Shown here in pieces: positions 46,606-59,593 of a DNA stretch of 64,000 nt. The position numbers were made by a program, and so were the translations under genes. Source of the stretch: Dolomedes plantarius. Its lineage: Eukaryota; Arthropoda; Arachnida; Araneae; Dolomedidae. The notes beneath the pieces are model-generated. The model was not told the DNA's origin. It ran no database searches and was given only the letters and a program-made list of their open reading frames with translations. Position 1 is the stretch's first letter. Each line of letters starts with the position of its first letter. The stretch lies in contig OU015492.1 of NCBI GenBank assembly GCA_907164885.2, positions 204,483,009 to 204,547,008 of the forward strand, in the 5' to 3' direction.

Positions 46606-47939
46606 GTTGCTCACCATGACAGTCATGGCCTGTCAGTAGCGAAACGAGGCTACTGCACCTCGTCTTGGGCTATCTGGTAAGCAAGCGAGATCTTCAAACC
46701 TCGAACGTTTCGTCTTAATTCTATCCAGCAATTTCAACTGGTATCTATACAACTGATATCCAGCAATTTCAACTGGTATCTCATTATTTCATAAACAGTA
46801 GGAGGTACTAATTGGAGGTTAAAATTCTGATCAAGAGCCAATCATCTCTGTATTTGGCAGATTTTAGTTCCTGTGACTTATGCTTGTTATACCCTCTCGA
46901 TATGCAAGGGCGAATTTTGGATGAGAAAAGTTAAACGTGTTTTTTTCTAAGACAAATTAACTACTTACATACGTCATAAGAATCTTCATTTTGAAGGAGA
47001 ACCATTCTTTTAAGCAAAAAAAAAATGTATTTTTATTCTAGTATATTCCTTTTATTTTGTTTTATATTTCTTTGCGCGATTCCTCGTACATTAATATCCA
47101 TTGCACGCAACATTTATATACGCTATGTTAAACTTTCATAATTCTCTGAGTTTTTTCATTTGAAATTCAGAACAGAAAAATCACAGCACAGTGGTACTAT
47201 CTTTGAAAATATTCAATATTCTTGATATGAATGCATAATGAAAAGAACCAGGCATAATGAAAACGAAATAGGATTAAATTTCTCAAAAATAAAGAAAGAC
47301 AGGATGATAGACATTTTAATACTATATTTTCTATATAATTTTTACGTTATATTTCAGGCAACTTTAAACATTTTAATCTGTAATTTCATTACTACCTTTT
47401 CTTATGCAGAGGATTATTTTGTTTATGGTAAAACATTTTTATATGAATGACACTAACTCGATGATGTGGCTCAAAGTCGAGAGAAGATGAAGGAAAATGA
47501 TGAATCCAACGACTTAAAAAGTTGACATGAAAAACAATCTTGGCTCTGAAAGTAAAAGATTTCTTCTAATTAATAGTGAGGAATATTTAATCCCCACTCC
47601 TGAATTTTAAATTACACAATGAGATTTTGAGAGTTAATTAAATTATCTCAAAAGAGCCAGCATTTCTGTGTAAAATTGAAATCAGCATGCAATTTTACGT
47701 AACTTGAACAGCTACATGGAATTTCTTAGCGGATTACCTTACGGGTCAAGTCTGAAGTACGACTATCAAATAAAGTGTAATTACAAAATATAAGCATGTT
47801 GAATAAAGAGGCACAAAAAGTTCTTTCAAACCGTTATAGCGATAAGGGAAAAGATAACTCCTTATAAAAAGTAATAAACAAATAATAATCCAAATTATTG
47901 AATTATGAATAGCACAAATGATTGAAATATATAATTAAA
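46606..47939. other. No gene recognised, 1.3 kb
   Basis: Starts with a GC-richer 80 bp next to the satellite, then a 25-bp direct repeat (46722-46746 and 46757-46781). The rest is AT-rich without recognised coding. Confidence 0.45.
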
Positions 47940-48960
47940 CTAGCTGTTTACCCAGCGTTGGCCGGGTATTTATTTATCGCATTTTTTTATTAGACAGGAA
48001 AAGCAATGAATTCTACCTATAGCGTAAAATCTAAGTAATTTTATTTACAGGTATTTAGAAGTATATGTACAGTATACAAATTATAAAGTATAATTACATT
48101 TCACTATAAAATTTATTTAACTCAAAACTTGATTATAAACAACATGTTTAGTTTCCCCTATTCATCTCAGCGACCCCGAAAACTATGGATTTCACACTAC
48201 TCTCGGTCATTTTAGGCATTTTATTTTTCACCTCTTCTCCCCCCCCCAATGCTTATGGGGAATTGAACTTGCAATTAAACGACATCAGGAGTGTCAATAT
48301 TCATCTCAGCGACCCCGAACGCTATGGATTCGACACTTCTATCGGTATTTTAGACATTTTACATGCACCCCCTCTCTCCAAGGCTGATGGGGCTGAAACT
48401 GCACTTAAACGGTATCGGGAGTGTCAATATTCATCTCAGCGACCCCGAACACTATGGATTCGACACTTCTCTCGGTAGTTTAGACATTTTATATTCACCC
48501 CCTCTCCCCAAGGCTGATGGGGCTGAACTTGCACTTAAACGGTATCGGGAGTGTAACTATTCATCTCAGTGATCCCGAACACTATGGATTCGACACATCA
48601 CTCGGAATTTTAGATATTTTATATTCACCCCTTCTTCCTCCTGCCCTCCCCCTCCCCCAATGCTGATAGGGCTAAACTTGCACTTAAACGGTATCGGAAG
48701 TGTCACTATTAATCTCGGCGACCCTGAAAACTATGCATTCGACACTAATATCAGTCGTTTTCGATTATTATTACATGTCCCTCCTGCCCCCCCCCCCCTG
48801 TCCCCCTAAGAGTGCTAGGGTTATCTTACCCCCTCCGATTATTTTTTTCCCGATTGTAAATTATATGTGTACCAAGTTTAGCTGAAATTGCTCCAGGCGT
48901 TCCAGAGTGATGCTGGAACATACACACACACACATACATACGTTCATTTATATATATATA
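47940..48960 (-). mobile_element. Non-autonomous Helitron H8 (family D) with internal minisatellite
   Basis: The 3' end on the minus strand reads ACCCGGCCAACGCTGGGT (7-bp stem, 4-nt loop), AAACAG, CTAG at 47940, with T following. The 5' side is TATATATATATAAATGAACG at 48960; the usual TC is lost where H9 joins. About 1 kb, no helicase. Confidence 0.75.
48160..48740. repeat. Minisatellite of five units, 130-149 bp, inside Helitron H8
   Basis: Units start ATTCATCTCAGCGACCCC at 48162, 48299, 48429 and 48559, and ATTAATCTCGGCGACCCT at 48708. Each holds a C-rich tract (CCCCCTCTCC) and a GCACTTAAACGGTATCGG segment. The repeat reads through open frames of about 97 codons, which I do not take as genes. 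Confidence 0.9.
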
Positions 48961-49744
48961 CTAGCTGAAAACCCGCACTTCGCTACGGAGTACATTCAAA
49001 GTAAAAACATCGTTGAATGTATGCAATTAATGCCAATATATATATAATAAATACGACGATCAATGTATATAATTGATGTAAAATATATATATATTTATAA
49101 AAAAAATCGTAAGGGATATTTTTATAGACAAAATAATGTAGAAGAAGATATTCAAATTAAATCTAATATAAAGAATACTAAAGAATATAGTACAGTTCAT
49201 ATAGTAGTTTCTAGAACATTTCTTTTACTGTATTTTAATATTTTATGTCCAATCGTCTGCCGCATTAGCAAGAAAAAAAAATTATTTTTTGTCTATTTAG
49301 TTTTTATGCACGTGACGATAAATTTATTTAAAGTACCAGAAAAAGAAATCACGTGATCAGCATTTAATAAATTAAATTCTAAAAATTAATCTTTAAAAAT
49401 TCACCAAAAATCAGGAAATGAAGGTAAAGATTCGAAAAAGATTTCATTTTAAAGGAATTTTTATGATCTTTCTCGTGATATAAATTTTATAACCCTCAAA
49501 TTATTATTTTAAATGCAAACTTAAAAAAAGTAAAAAAAAACAGCTTAAAAATTTAATTTAAAAAAATCTAAGAAGAATTTTTTAAAAATCTCTCTTAGTG
49601 CACCCCTACACTATAAGAAGAATCGCCATGCAAAATTTCAGCCCTTTAGGTCCAGCGGTTTGGTCTGTGCGTTGTATGTCAGTCAGTCAGTGAATGAATG
49701 AATGAATGAATGAGTCAGTTACGGAACTGTTTTATATATATAGA
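48961..49744 (-). mobile_element. Non-autonomous Helitron H9 (family A), joined to H8
   Basis: CTAG end at 48961 immediately after H8; TC end at 49744 with T at 49745. 784 bp, close to H2 and H11, including the GAAT repeat. Confidence 0.85.
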
Positions 49745-50812
49745 TAAATAGATTATCTCAAAATAAATCTTACTTTCGGTGCAATGGCATGGAAATCTTC
49801 ATATTCCATAAAAATTGTTTCAATAAACGGGTTGCTGTACGACTAGCAATTTTTTATGCTGTTAATTTCATACAGAGAATTTTTTTAAACATTCTAGCAC
49901 GAAATCGAATTTCTGTAGTGATCGAGTTTCAAAATCATTATGAAAGACAGAATTAAACAATTTCGGTTACTATGCAATTTACGCACTGTTTTTTTTTTTT
50001 ATGTGTCAGACTCTTTAGAGACATATCTATAATCAATATACTATAAAATGGGGGAAATTTTGCGCGTAAGATCCTTTCTAATTAGATGCTCATATATTGA
50101 TGAGATGCTGATAAATATCCGTTTGGTATTCTTAATGTCATTAGAGGACAGAGAGTGAGCCTTCATAAGAAACTTTATTGGTTCAAGCGTAACATACGTT
50201 GTATTACGATTGCTCCAAATTAGTTAGAACAATTTCCCCAAAACTTTCGGCAATTTAAAAGTTTAATAAAAATGGCATTTAGACTCGGGGATATTTTAAA
50301 GATGTTTAGGATAGTGTTTCTGGTTTCATATTTTTTTTTTAACTTCAATGGGGTGTAGCGCTGTGGTTTTTGCCACAGTGACGTAATTACTGCTGGGAAA
50401 ATTGGGCTACTGTTTCGCCTTAACCGTCACCTACTGAATCAGGGTATGTATGCATCTGTGTCGTTTCATTAGGATTGCATGTGTACTTGCATGTACGGTG
50501 CGTTGAGCCCTTAATGTAAGTTGTCTGTGTCTTTTTATTTTCTATTGACTAACTGTTTCATTGGGGAACTCGGGGCCTTGGGATGTCTTTTGGTTATACC
50601 TGCAACCTATTCAGAAAGTTCCCCTCGAGGTAACTGATTTGGTTAGGCTACCTGATGACGAGACCTGGCGGTTACCTCGTACTTCTGGTTTAGTTCCGAC
50701 ACTATTACATAATCTTGCCTCTGGTGCGTGGATGCCCTGAGTGCTTGATTTCCGTATTGTTTTTTGTCTACATTCTTCTTATAATTATCTAGCTCTGTTA
50801 AATTTAGTTATA

Positions 50813-50814
<2 letters not shown>
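49745..50814. other. No gene recognised, 1.1 kb
   Basis: The right part (50330-50740) is richer in GC and holds a CTGTGG-TTTTTG-CCACAG hairpin (about 50361). No coding family recognised. Confidence 0.4.
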
Positions 50815-51351
<537 letters not shown>

Positions 51352-51359
51352 TAGTTAGT

Positions 51360-53703
51360 TAGGTTAAACGCATAAAGTGCAGCATTGTTGCTTAAAATGC
51401 AATGTAGTTGTGGCGTAGCTGTTCTCCAATGAAAGGGCACAATTTAACACATAAAATATATTTATTAAAACATTTCTTCCCTCGTTCTCCATTTCGTCTT
51501 TACGGAGCAAGTTTTAAACCAAGGTCGTATTTGCGACATATGCTCCTCTGTTTCTGCTAAGTACATGTGAAACCGTAAATATAACATCCCTTACTAACCC
51601 AAATTACTAAAGTGGAAGCTTTCTGTAGTCAGAATTGTCATTTGGTCAGCAAATATCTATGTTTCCATTGTGTGGTATTGCCTTATATGGTAACTGCTTT
51701 CAATCCTAAAACTTCAAGGTGTGTATATTCTCACGGGACATTTTCAACGCAGAGTTCACCTGATGGTAAATATAAAAATTACGAAAAGTTTTAGGACATT
51801 AATACAATTAGTAATTATAGGTCGTACTATGCACAGAGAGAGAGAGATGGATGAAAAGATTAAACCGAATTTTTATCATGTTTTTGAATTGTATTTTATA
51901 TTAATTTTCCTTCCTTGAAATTTATTCTGGATATTATGCCTTAATGTATGCCTTCAAGAATAAAAAAGAATAAAGCAAAATTTATTGACACTCTTTAAAA
52001 ATAATTGACAGTTTATAATGAAGCATACAATAGCACAACGAAAACCTCTAACAAGTTTTATAAAGAGCATAAAATTTCCGGTGGCAAGCTAGATTAAAAG
52101 TAGGGTCTTAAAACGAAGTCTAATTTAATGCAACAATATTGTTTGAGAGAAAATTGTGCTAGTGTGAAAATTTTCTGAAAAATGTAGTAATTAGATATTC
52201 TAAATCGTAATTTTGCGGACTTATTTATTTACATAATAGTACCCAAATTGACGGTAAAAGTGCGGGGGGAAATTTCGTTGATTTCATTATGAGACCGCAG
52301 CAGGGGAATAATGCAAATATTACTTTACCGTTTTCGAGTAGAATAAAGTTTTTTTTGTCCAATGATGACAACAGCCCACTGAATATTCATTCAAATTCAA
52401 ATTTCTGTTGATTCAGTTTAAATCAACGCTTTGTTCTAAGTTTTATTTTTGACAGTATTAAACTAGGAATGCATAGGTATAATGCGCCCATATAAAGAAA
52501 AATATTTGCTTGTATCTCTTATTCTCTCACGACAACTCGATGAATGTAAACATTTATTTGGGATACGTTTTAAATTAAATTATTTCGGGGGATTTGTGTC
52601 GATAAGCTTATTAAGCATTATTTTTAGGATTAAACGCAATATATTTTACCTTATAAAACATTTTTATAGTAGTTTAGTATTAGTAATTACAAATTTAGAG
52701 TTTCTATTGCAAAATTCTATGTAACTAGAATTTCTTTTAGACTCGATTTCATTCATGTTTTAAAAATAGTTTTTCTTTATTGATTTTGTTCGTACAATTT
52801 ATTTCAATGAAGGACACCTGCAATTGTATCTTTGAATAACCCAATTTTTGAGGTAAAGGAGTGAAATAACGAAGAATAGGAGTAATTAGAGGTAAAATTT
52901 TTAATTTTATTTAAACAAATTAATTTTGGGGGAACTCGTTAGCTGTCATCTCAATGGTGATTCTTTCTGTTGAGTGCATTGCAGGAGAGAAGTCGCACTA
53001 ATATACTATTCACTGATATTCAAATAACTATTCTTTTAGTCCACAAATTTGTACTTTTAACTCTTAAAAAATATCCTTGGGGATTTTTCTACGATAAATA
53101 GAAACTCATTTGAGGAAAATATGTGACCATAGTATTCAAAAAAATATTTAATCCTCGTAGAAAGATTTCAGGGAATGTTCATCTTGATGCGTTTCTATTT
53201 ATAGAATCTATCTCGACACCTTTATTCCCTTTAATTCCACGCCTCAGTAGTTCATGTTCTATTAAGTGTAGCGCAGAATGGGAAACACCTGGTAAACTGG
53301 TAAATATTCGGACCTGCATGAGCAAATCCCTGTATGTTTTCCTCGGTATTTCAATTTTGGCTAAAAAAAATTGAATTGGGTTATAAAGAAAAATTTAAAT
53401 TCATTTTTCAAATTCTTGACGTGAGTAATATTGATTAAAAACAAAATCCTGAGGATATACGCGCAGGCAGATTAAATCCTCCCGTAATCAAAAAGTTACG
53501 TAGGTAATAGAACAAGAATAATCACTGAATATACAAACAGAAGTTCATTTTAATCTCTACACTCTCGTAAACCAATTTAGTTTACACATATAGCATTCAT
53601 AAACTGAATTGTCCGCCTACGCGATTTTCACTTAATGTGCCTACGTGGACAATAATCGTTAGCATAAGAAAAGGGTTTTATTAGCGTACATACAAGACAT
53701 ACA

Positions 53704-53707
<4 letters not shown>
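51360..53707. other. No gene recognised, 2.3 kb
   Basis: 51440-51510 is a diverged relative of the 30.4 kb duplication. The rest is AT-rich; frames at 52482-52724 and 53123-53374 carry no known signature. Confidence 0.4.

Positions 53708-53776
<69 letters not shown>
53708..53776. repeat. (TA)n microsatellite
   Basis: TA run of about 68 bp followed by GTGTGTGTGTG. Confidence 0.97.
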
Positions 53777-53779
<3 letters not shown>

Positions 53780-53888
53780 CGTGTGTGTGTGTAAATAAGT
53801 AAAGGATATAAGATTATATAATTTCGAAGAACACTTAAAGAACAGAAGATTATATGAATTTCCTTTCAGGTAATTACTTCTTCTATGA

Positions 53889-54238
53889 TGGGCGCAGTGG
53901 CCCAGTTGGCAAGAGCACTGGGCTAGTGATCCGAAAGCCACTGGTTCGATGCTCGTCGCTGACAAATTCACTGCCGTGTACACTAATGGCGGCTGGTACA
54001 CGTAAAATCTGTCGTGGCTGCAATGTACTCCAAGTTCTCAACATTACATCGGAAGGTGCAGGGTCAAGTTCCGGTCTCGTCACTTGACTAGGTTCAAAAT
54101 TATGGGACTGGTCCCTCGGACATGTCGGACTCCGACCTTTGTGTTGCCAGTCAAAACAGGAACCACGACTCCATCACCCATAGGCTTCGAGACTTGATCT
54201 GACGTTTCTGTCGGTCAAGTGGCATAAGCAACATCAAC
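53889..54238 (+). repeat. tRNA-derived SINE with 13-bp target-site duplication
   Basis: Flanked by ACTTCTTCTATGA at 53876-53888 and 54239-54251. The first 75 bp are tRNA-like: GTGGCCCAGTTGGCAAGAGC as box A and CTGGTTCGATGCTCG as box B. The body of about 275 bp is unrelated and GC-richer than the host. The 3' end (GCATAAGCAACATCAAC) is only mildly A-rich. Exact duplication marks a fairly recent LINE-driven insertion. Confidence 0.88.
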
Positions 54239-54349
54239 ACTTCTTCTATGAATTTATTGTAAACCTATTTTTTTATTATTATGTGAAATTATATCCTCAG
54301 TTCAATAAAATTACTTTTACTCAGGTTTCTATTATGCTTTTATTCATAT

Positions 54350-54747
54350 TGTAACGTAGTCAATAATAAGACAAGCGTTTCGCTTCAATTACTTTACTAC
54401 GCTACCTTAAACACTACAACTACAAAAAGCAAGTATGTACAGCGAGTTAGAATTTACAGTTAGATATGTCAGGACGGCTTCGGGTTCACCGACAACTCGG
54501 CCTATCTGGCCGAAAGACCAGGAGAGCTGCGTCCTCTCTGGCACATAAAACAGATCTCTCCTTGTGGAGTATTGGGGGTCTTCTTTTAAACGGTCGGCGA
54601 ATTCAAAAGCGTTCTCCGGCGTTTTAAGTGCTCGTAAGTGTCCAAAGTTTATGGGATTCCACATGTCGCTATAGTGTCAAAATTCTGGAGAGCCCTCGAA
54701 CCACTCTGGGATTTATGCCTTTTATAACGCCAGAACCGCATGTTACA
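54350..54747 (-). repeat. Probable solo LTR
   Basis: On the minus strand it runs from TGTAACATGCGG (54747) to CTACGTTACA (54350), 398 bp with short inverted TGTAAC/GTTACA ends and a TATA-like GTTATAAAAGG near the start. No internal region or second LTR is adjacent. The flanking 5 bp (CATAT and CAAAA) do not match, so the call is moderate. An 85-codon frame inside is not taken as a gene. Confidence 0.5.
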
Positions 54748-55098
54748 CAAAATTTATGGCCTCTTATCCTAGAGTTTATGAGACCGCTCAGTTTAACATT
54801 TCGCTGATAGAGGACATGTTCATGTTGAGGGGTAGGAACGAGCATCACAGACTTATATAATTACAATTTTCGTGTACTAATTGAGACAACGTCACAATAT
54901 ACTTTTATAACATAATAAATAATGAATCCACTGGGAGCCAACACATGTGTAATCAAGACATGAAATATATCATTCATGCTCCAAACGATATCTATAAACA
55001 AATTTGCGAACAACGAATGAAGAATTAAACAAAATTCAGTATAATTTCTCATCGGTGATCGGTTTCTCGTTATTTTAGATTATTCCAATAAATATGAT

Positions 55099-55545
55099 GT
55101 TATAGAAAATAATGTATTTGGGAATGACAAAGCTAGTCAATAATTTCATAAAAGAATTACCCAAAATACAATATGATGTCAAAATTGAAACAGAAATTGA
55201 TGTTCATGGTATTATGCACTTGGTATTATTCACACATTATAGTATCAAAATTGACGGCAAAGTGGTGAGTTTTTTGGAAAATATTGTTTGTGGACATATA
55301 TATTTTTCCAGTTAATAGTTATAGTAAATAATGTATTTGGGATTGACAAAGCTAGTCAATAATTTCATTAAAAAATTCCCCAAGACACAATATGTCGTCA
55401 AAATTGTAACAGAAATTGATTTTTTTCAACATTCATGGTAATATGCATTTGGTATTCTTCACACATTATAGCTTCAAACTTGACGGCAATGTGATGAGTT
55501 TTTGGAAAATATTGTTTGGAGGCATATATATTTCCGGTTAGTAGT
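55099..55545. repeat. Diverged tandem duplication, 219-bp period
   Basis: GTTATAG..AAATAATGTATTTGGG starts at 55099 and 55318, and the two units align throughout with substitutions and small indels. The first has a 67-codon frame (55112-55315) that the second does not keep. Confidence 0.8.
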
Positions 55546-55795
55546 TTCACACCTAGTAGTTAGTAGTTTCAAGGTTTAGCAGAAAGAAACCTCGCCAACA
55601 TTCTTGCGAACCAAATAATACATATTTACTTAGCAGTAATAATTTTTTCCAAGGCAGGAAATCATATCTCTCACATATCTGAGAGACGGGGAAAAAACTG
55701 CCTAAATTACTTATTTTACTTTTCAAAAGGCCGTTATGAAAAGTGATTACTAATTATTTTAATTCAAGTCTATTATCGAGCATTCTCATTTTCAG

Positions 55796-55892
55796 AAAGA
55801 AAACAAAAGTTTACTGATGCGGCATCAACGTCATGGCCTTACGAAATGTACAAGAACAGAAACAAATTTGTTAGATTCGCTCTAGGATTTAG
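55796..55892 (+). CDS. Candidate internal exon of an unidentified gene
   Basis: CATTCTCATTTTCAG precedes 55796 and AG|GTAAGAA follows 55892, good matches to splice acceptor and donor. Of three frames only the one starting at 55798 is open; it encodes 31 residues starting RKQKFTDAAS and ending RFALGF, then two bases of a split codon. I do not recognise the protein and see no neighbouring exon. Chance occurrence cannot be excluded. Confidence 0.35.
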
Positions 55893-56662
55893 GTAAGAAA
55901 ATGAATTGCAATTTTGGTATTACTTAGTACATTGATTTTTTTCATGCAAAATTAGTGAGGCACCTCATAGCCTTAAACAAAGGTCTATCCCTCTCCGGAT
56001 AGACCGCTGTTTAAGACCTGGATCACTCTCGTACCGATGTACTTGTTTTATCTGCACATGAAAGAAAGAAAAAGATAGAAAAGAAAAGAACTGGGATGTG
56101 CGTATGGGAGTGTCCCTGTAAGTGGATTATTTTCCTTTCTATCTATTATTTTTTGCATATGAAAGAAATAATGAAGGATTTACGGGTAAATTAAACGTTC
56201 CAAAGAAGCGTGAAGGAAAATTGTTATACAAAAACGACGTAACGTATTTGAACAAATTATATCATTTGTTCAAATATGTTAAAATAATTATTTTATATAT
56301 GTGGAGAAGTTTTTTATATAATCAAATTGTTGGTTTTTAACAACGATGTATCTTTGAAATATTAATAATTACCGTTTGTTAAAGTGTTTTGCTTCCGTAA
56401 AAAAATTTATCATCATATTTTTTAACAATTCTATCACAATATCGTTTAAATGCCCTAACGCCCTCTGACCGCATTTTGCGTGCGGATGGTCCATTGAAGC
56501 CCTGTAGCCCTAGGCGTGAATTTAAACTGGTGGTAAAAAATATTTAACACAAATATTTACCTGTCAAATTCCTTAGAAATAGCGGTGAAATGGAACAGTA
56601 TTTCTTAGTTATTTCATTAGATCGGAATAAAAATAATTTGACAATTAAAAGAATATAATATA
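55893..56662. other. No gene recognised
   Basis: AT-rich. A 72-codon frame (56122-56340) shows no known motif. Confidence 0.4.
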
Positions 56663-56696
56663 CTAGTTCAAAAAAGTAAGACAACACTATCCAATT

Positions 56697-56945
56697 TTAC
56701 AAATATTTCTTTATATACCCCATTTTTCGCGTAAACATTCCCAGACCCTTTAACTCGTTGCCATGTTCCATGCCACCGATAATTTTGATTTTCGCGTCGG
56801 CACATCGCCGTACTCGGAACATTGCCCATTGAAGTCGACCGTGACTAAAATCAGTATCAGGTAAATATATGCCAAATTTTTCTAATGCTTGTCCTTCAGA
56901 CTTATTGATGGTCATGGCAAACACGGTCAGTATTAAAACCCACAG
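56697..56945 (-). pseudogene. Helitron helicase C-terminal fragment
   Basis: The minus-strand frame reads F-A-M-T-I-N-K-S-E-G-Q, then F-S-H-G-R-L-Q and R-V-R-R, and stops at 56697. These are the last helicase motifs of Helitron Pif1-type proteins. The N-terminal parts are missing. CTAG at 56663-56666 lies 30 bp past the stop and may be the element's 3' end, but I see no hairpin there. The fragment sits just beyond the 3' end of the H10-H12 array. Confidence 0.75.
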
Positions 56946-57027
56946 ACGAACTGAAAGCGATATCAGCCCAGTTGTGACGCATGCTCAGTCATAAAGGAGG
57001 GGATCAGTGTTATCCCTTTATATAATA

Positions 57028-57099
57028 CTAGCTGAAAACCCGCACTTCGCTACGGAGTACATTCAAATTAAATACAATGGTCAATGTATGCAATTAATG

Positions 57100-57140
<41 letters not shown>

Positions 57141-57649
57141 CATAAGGGATATTATTATAGACAAAATAATGTCCAATCGTCTGCCGCATTAGCAAGAAAA
57201 AAAATGTTTTTTTGTCTATTTAGTTTTTATGCACGTGACGATAAATTTATTTAAAGTACCAGAAAAAGAAATCACGTGATCAGCATTTAATAAATTAAAT
57301 TCTAAAAATTAATCTTTGAAAATTCACTAAAAACCAGAAAATGGAGGTAAAGATTTCGAAAAAGATCTCATTTTAAAGGAATTTTTATGATCTTTCTCGT
57401 GGTATAAATTTTATAGTTCTCAATTTATTATTTTAAATGAAAACTTAAAAAAGGTTACTAAAACAGCTTAAAAATTTAATTTTTAAAAAAATCTAAGACG
57501 AATTTTTCAAAAATCTTTCTTAGTGCACCCCTACACTATAAGAAGAATCGCCATGCAAAATTTCAGCCCTTTAGATCCAGCGGTTTGGTCTGTGCGTTGT
57601 ATGTCAGTCCGTGAGTCAGTTACGGAACTGTTATATATATATATATAGA
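57028..57649 (-). mobile_element. Non-autonomous Helitron H10 (family A)
   Basis: CTAG at 57028 after A; TC end at 57649. 622 bp: about 150 bp of the core seen in H11 is missing near the 3' side. First of three joined copies. Confidence 0.85.
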
Positions 57650-58450
57650 CTAGCTGAAAACCCGCACTTCGCTACGGAGTACATTCAAAGTAAAAACATC
57701 GGTGAATGTATGCAATTAATGCCAATATATATATAATAAATACGACGATCAATATATATAATTGATGTAAAATATATATATATTTATAAAAACATCGTAA
57801 GGGATATTTTTATAGACAAAATAATGTAGAAGAAGATATTCAAATTAAATCTAATATAAAGAATACCAAAGAATATAGTACAGTTAATATAGTACAGTTT
57901 CTAGAGCATTTCTTTTACTGTATTTTAATATTTTTTTGGATAATGTCCAATCGTCTGCCGCATTAGCAAGAAAAAAAAAATTATTTTTTGTCTATTTAGT
58001 TTTTATGCACGTGACGATAAATTTATTTAAAGTACCCGAAAAAGAAGTCACGTGATCAGCATTTAATAAATTAAATTCTAAAAATTAATCTTTAAAAATT
58101 CACCAAAAATCAGGAAATGAAGGTAAAGATTCGAAAAAGATCTCATTTTAAAGGAATTTTTGTGATCTTTCTCGTGATATAAATTTTATAACCCTCAAAT
58201 TATTATTTTAAATGCAAACTTAAAAAAAGTAAAAAAAACAGCTTAAAAATTTAATTTAAAAAAATCTAAGAGGAATTTTTCAAAAATCTCTCTTAGTGCA
58301 CCCCTACACTATAAGAAGAATCGCCATGCAAAATTTCAGCCCTTTAGGTCCAGCGGTTTGGTCTGTGCGTTGTATGTCAGTCAGTCAGTGAATGAATGAA
58401 TGAATGAATGAATGAGTGAGTCAGTTACGGAACTGTTTTATATATATACA
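57650..58450 (-). mobile_element. Non-autonomous Helitron H11 (family A), middle of three
   Basis: Begins directly after H10 and ends directly before H12. About 801 bp, nearly the same as H2 and H9. The 5' end reads TG instead of TC at the junction with H12. Confidence 0.85.
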
Positions 58451-59142
58451 CTAGCTGAAAACCAGCGCTTCGCTACGGAGTACATTGAAATTAAATACAA
58501 CGGTCAATGTATGCAATTAATTCCAAAAAAAAAATATATATATATATATATTTATAATAAATAAGGCGATCAATGTATACAATTGATGTAAAAAAAACAT
58601 ATTTATAAAAAAATCGTAAGGGATATTTTTATAGACAAAATAAAGTTCCAATCGTCTGCCGCATTAGCAAGAAAAAAATATTTTGTCTTTTTTTTTTGGC
58701 ACGTGACGATAAATTTATTTAAAGTACCAGAAAAAGAAATCACGTGATCAGCATTTAATAAATTAAATTCTAAAAATTAATCTTTAAAAATTCACCAAAA
58801 ATCAGGAAATGGAGTTAAAAATTCGAAAAAAATTTCATTTTGAAGGAATTTTTATGATGTTTCTCGTGATATAAATTTTATAACCCTCAATGTATTATTT
58901 TAAATGTAAACGTAAAAAAAGTTTAAAAAACAGCTTAAAAATTTAATTTAAAAAAATCTAAGAAGAATTTTTGAAAAATCTTTCTTAGTGCACCCCTACA
59001 CTATTAGAAGAATCGCCATGCAAAATTTCAGCCCTTTAGGTCTAGCGGTTTGGTCTGTGCGTTGTATGTCAGTCAGTCAGTGAATGAATGAATGAATGAA
59101 TGAATGAATGAGTCAGTTACGGAACTGTTTTATATATATAGA
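58451..59142 (-). mobile_element. Non-autonomous Helitron H12 (family A), last of three
   Basis: CTAG at 58451, TC end at 59142 with T at 59143. About 692 bp, with a core deletion and more substitutions than H11. Confidence 0.85.
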
Positions 59143-59593
59143 TAGATGATCAGATTGATATGAAGAGAAATATATATTCAAGTAGTCATTTCAATCAAAA
59201 ATGCATTTGCTTAGCCTGTAAGATAAGCTTGCAGTTGCGATTATACACATTGTTTTCTAAAATTTTCCTAGCATACAAAATATACAACACATGCTAAAAA
59301 AAAGCCTCTGCGTACAAACAACTTCTTGTGCCATAGGTTGCCTGAATAAATATCCAACATCTCTCAATTAAGATTTCGTACATAAAATTGTTTATGGCAG
59401 AATATTATACGGATAAAATTTCCAATTTATAAGTTTATTAATTTCTTTCCTTTCAACTAAGTCTCAAATAAATAGTCAAAATCTATTCTCTTAATGTTAC
59501 TCAAAATATACTATAGAAGCATCCAACTATGTTACTCGTATATTGCTTGAACAGTAAATTTTCATAATTTATAAATGAAATTTACTATACGTA
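59143..59593. other. No gene recognised
   Basis: AT-rich spacer. Confidence 0.4.

Noticed and set aside
48185..48572. 97- and 69-codon frames
   Set aside because: They run through the Helitron minisatellite and repeat with its unit.
54407..54664. 85-codon minus-strand frame
   Set aside because: Lies within the probable solo LTR; LTRs rarely encode proteins and no motif is seen.
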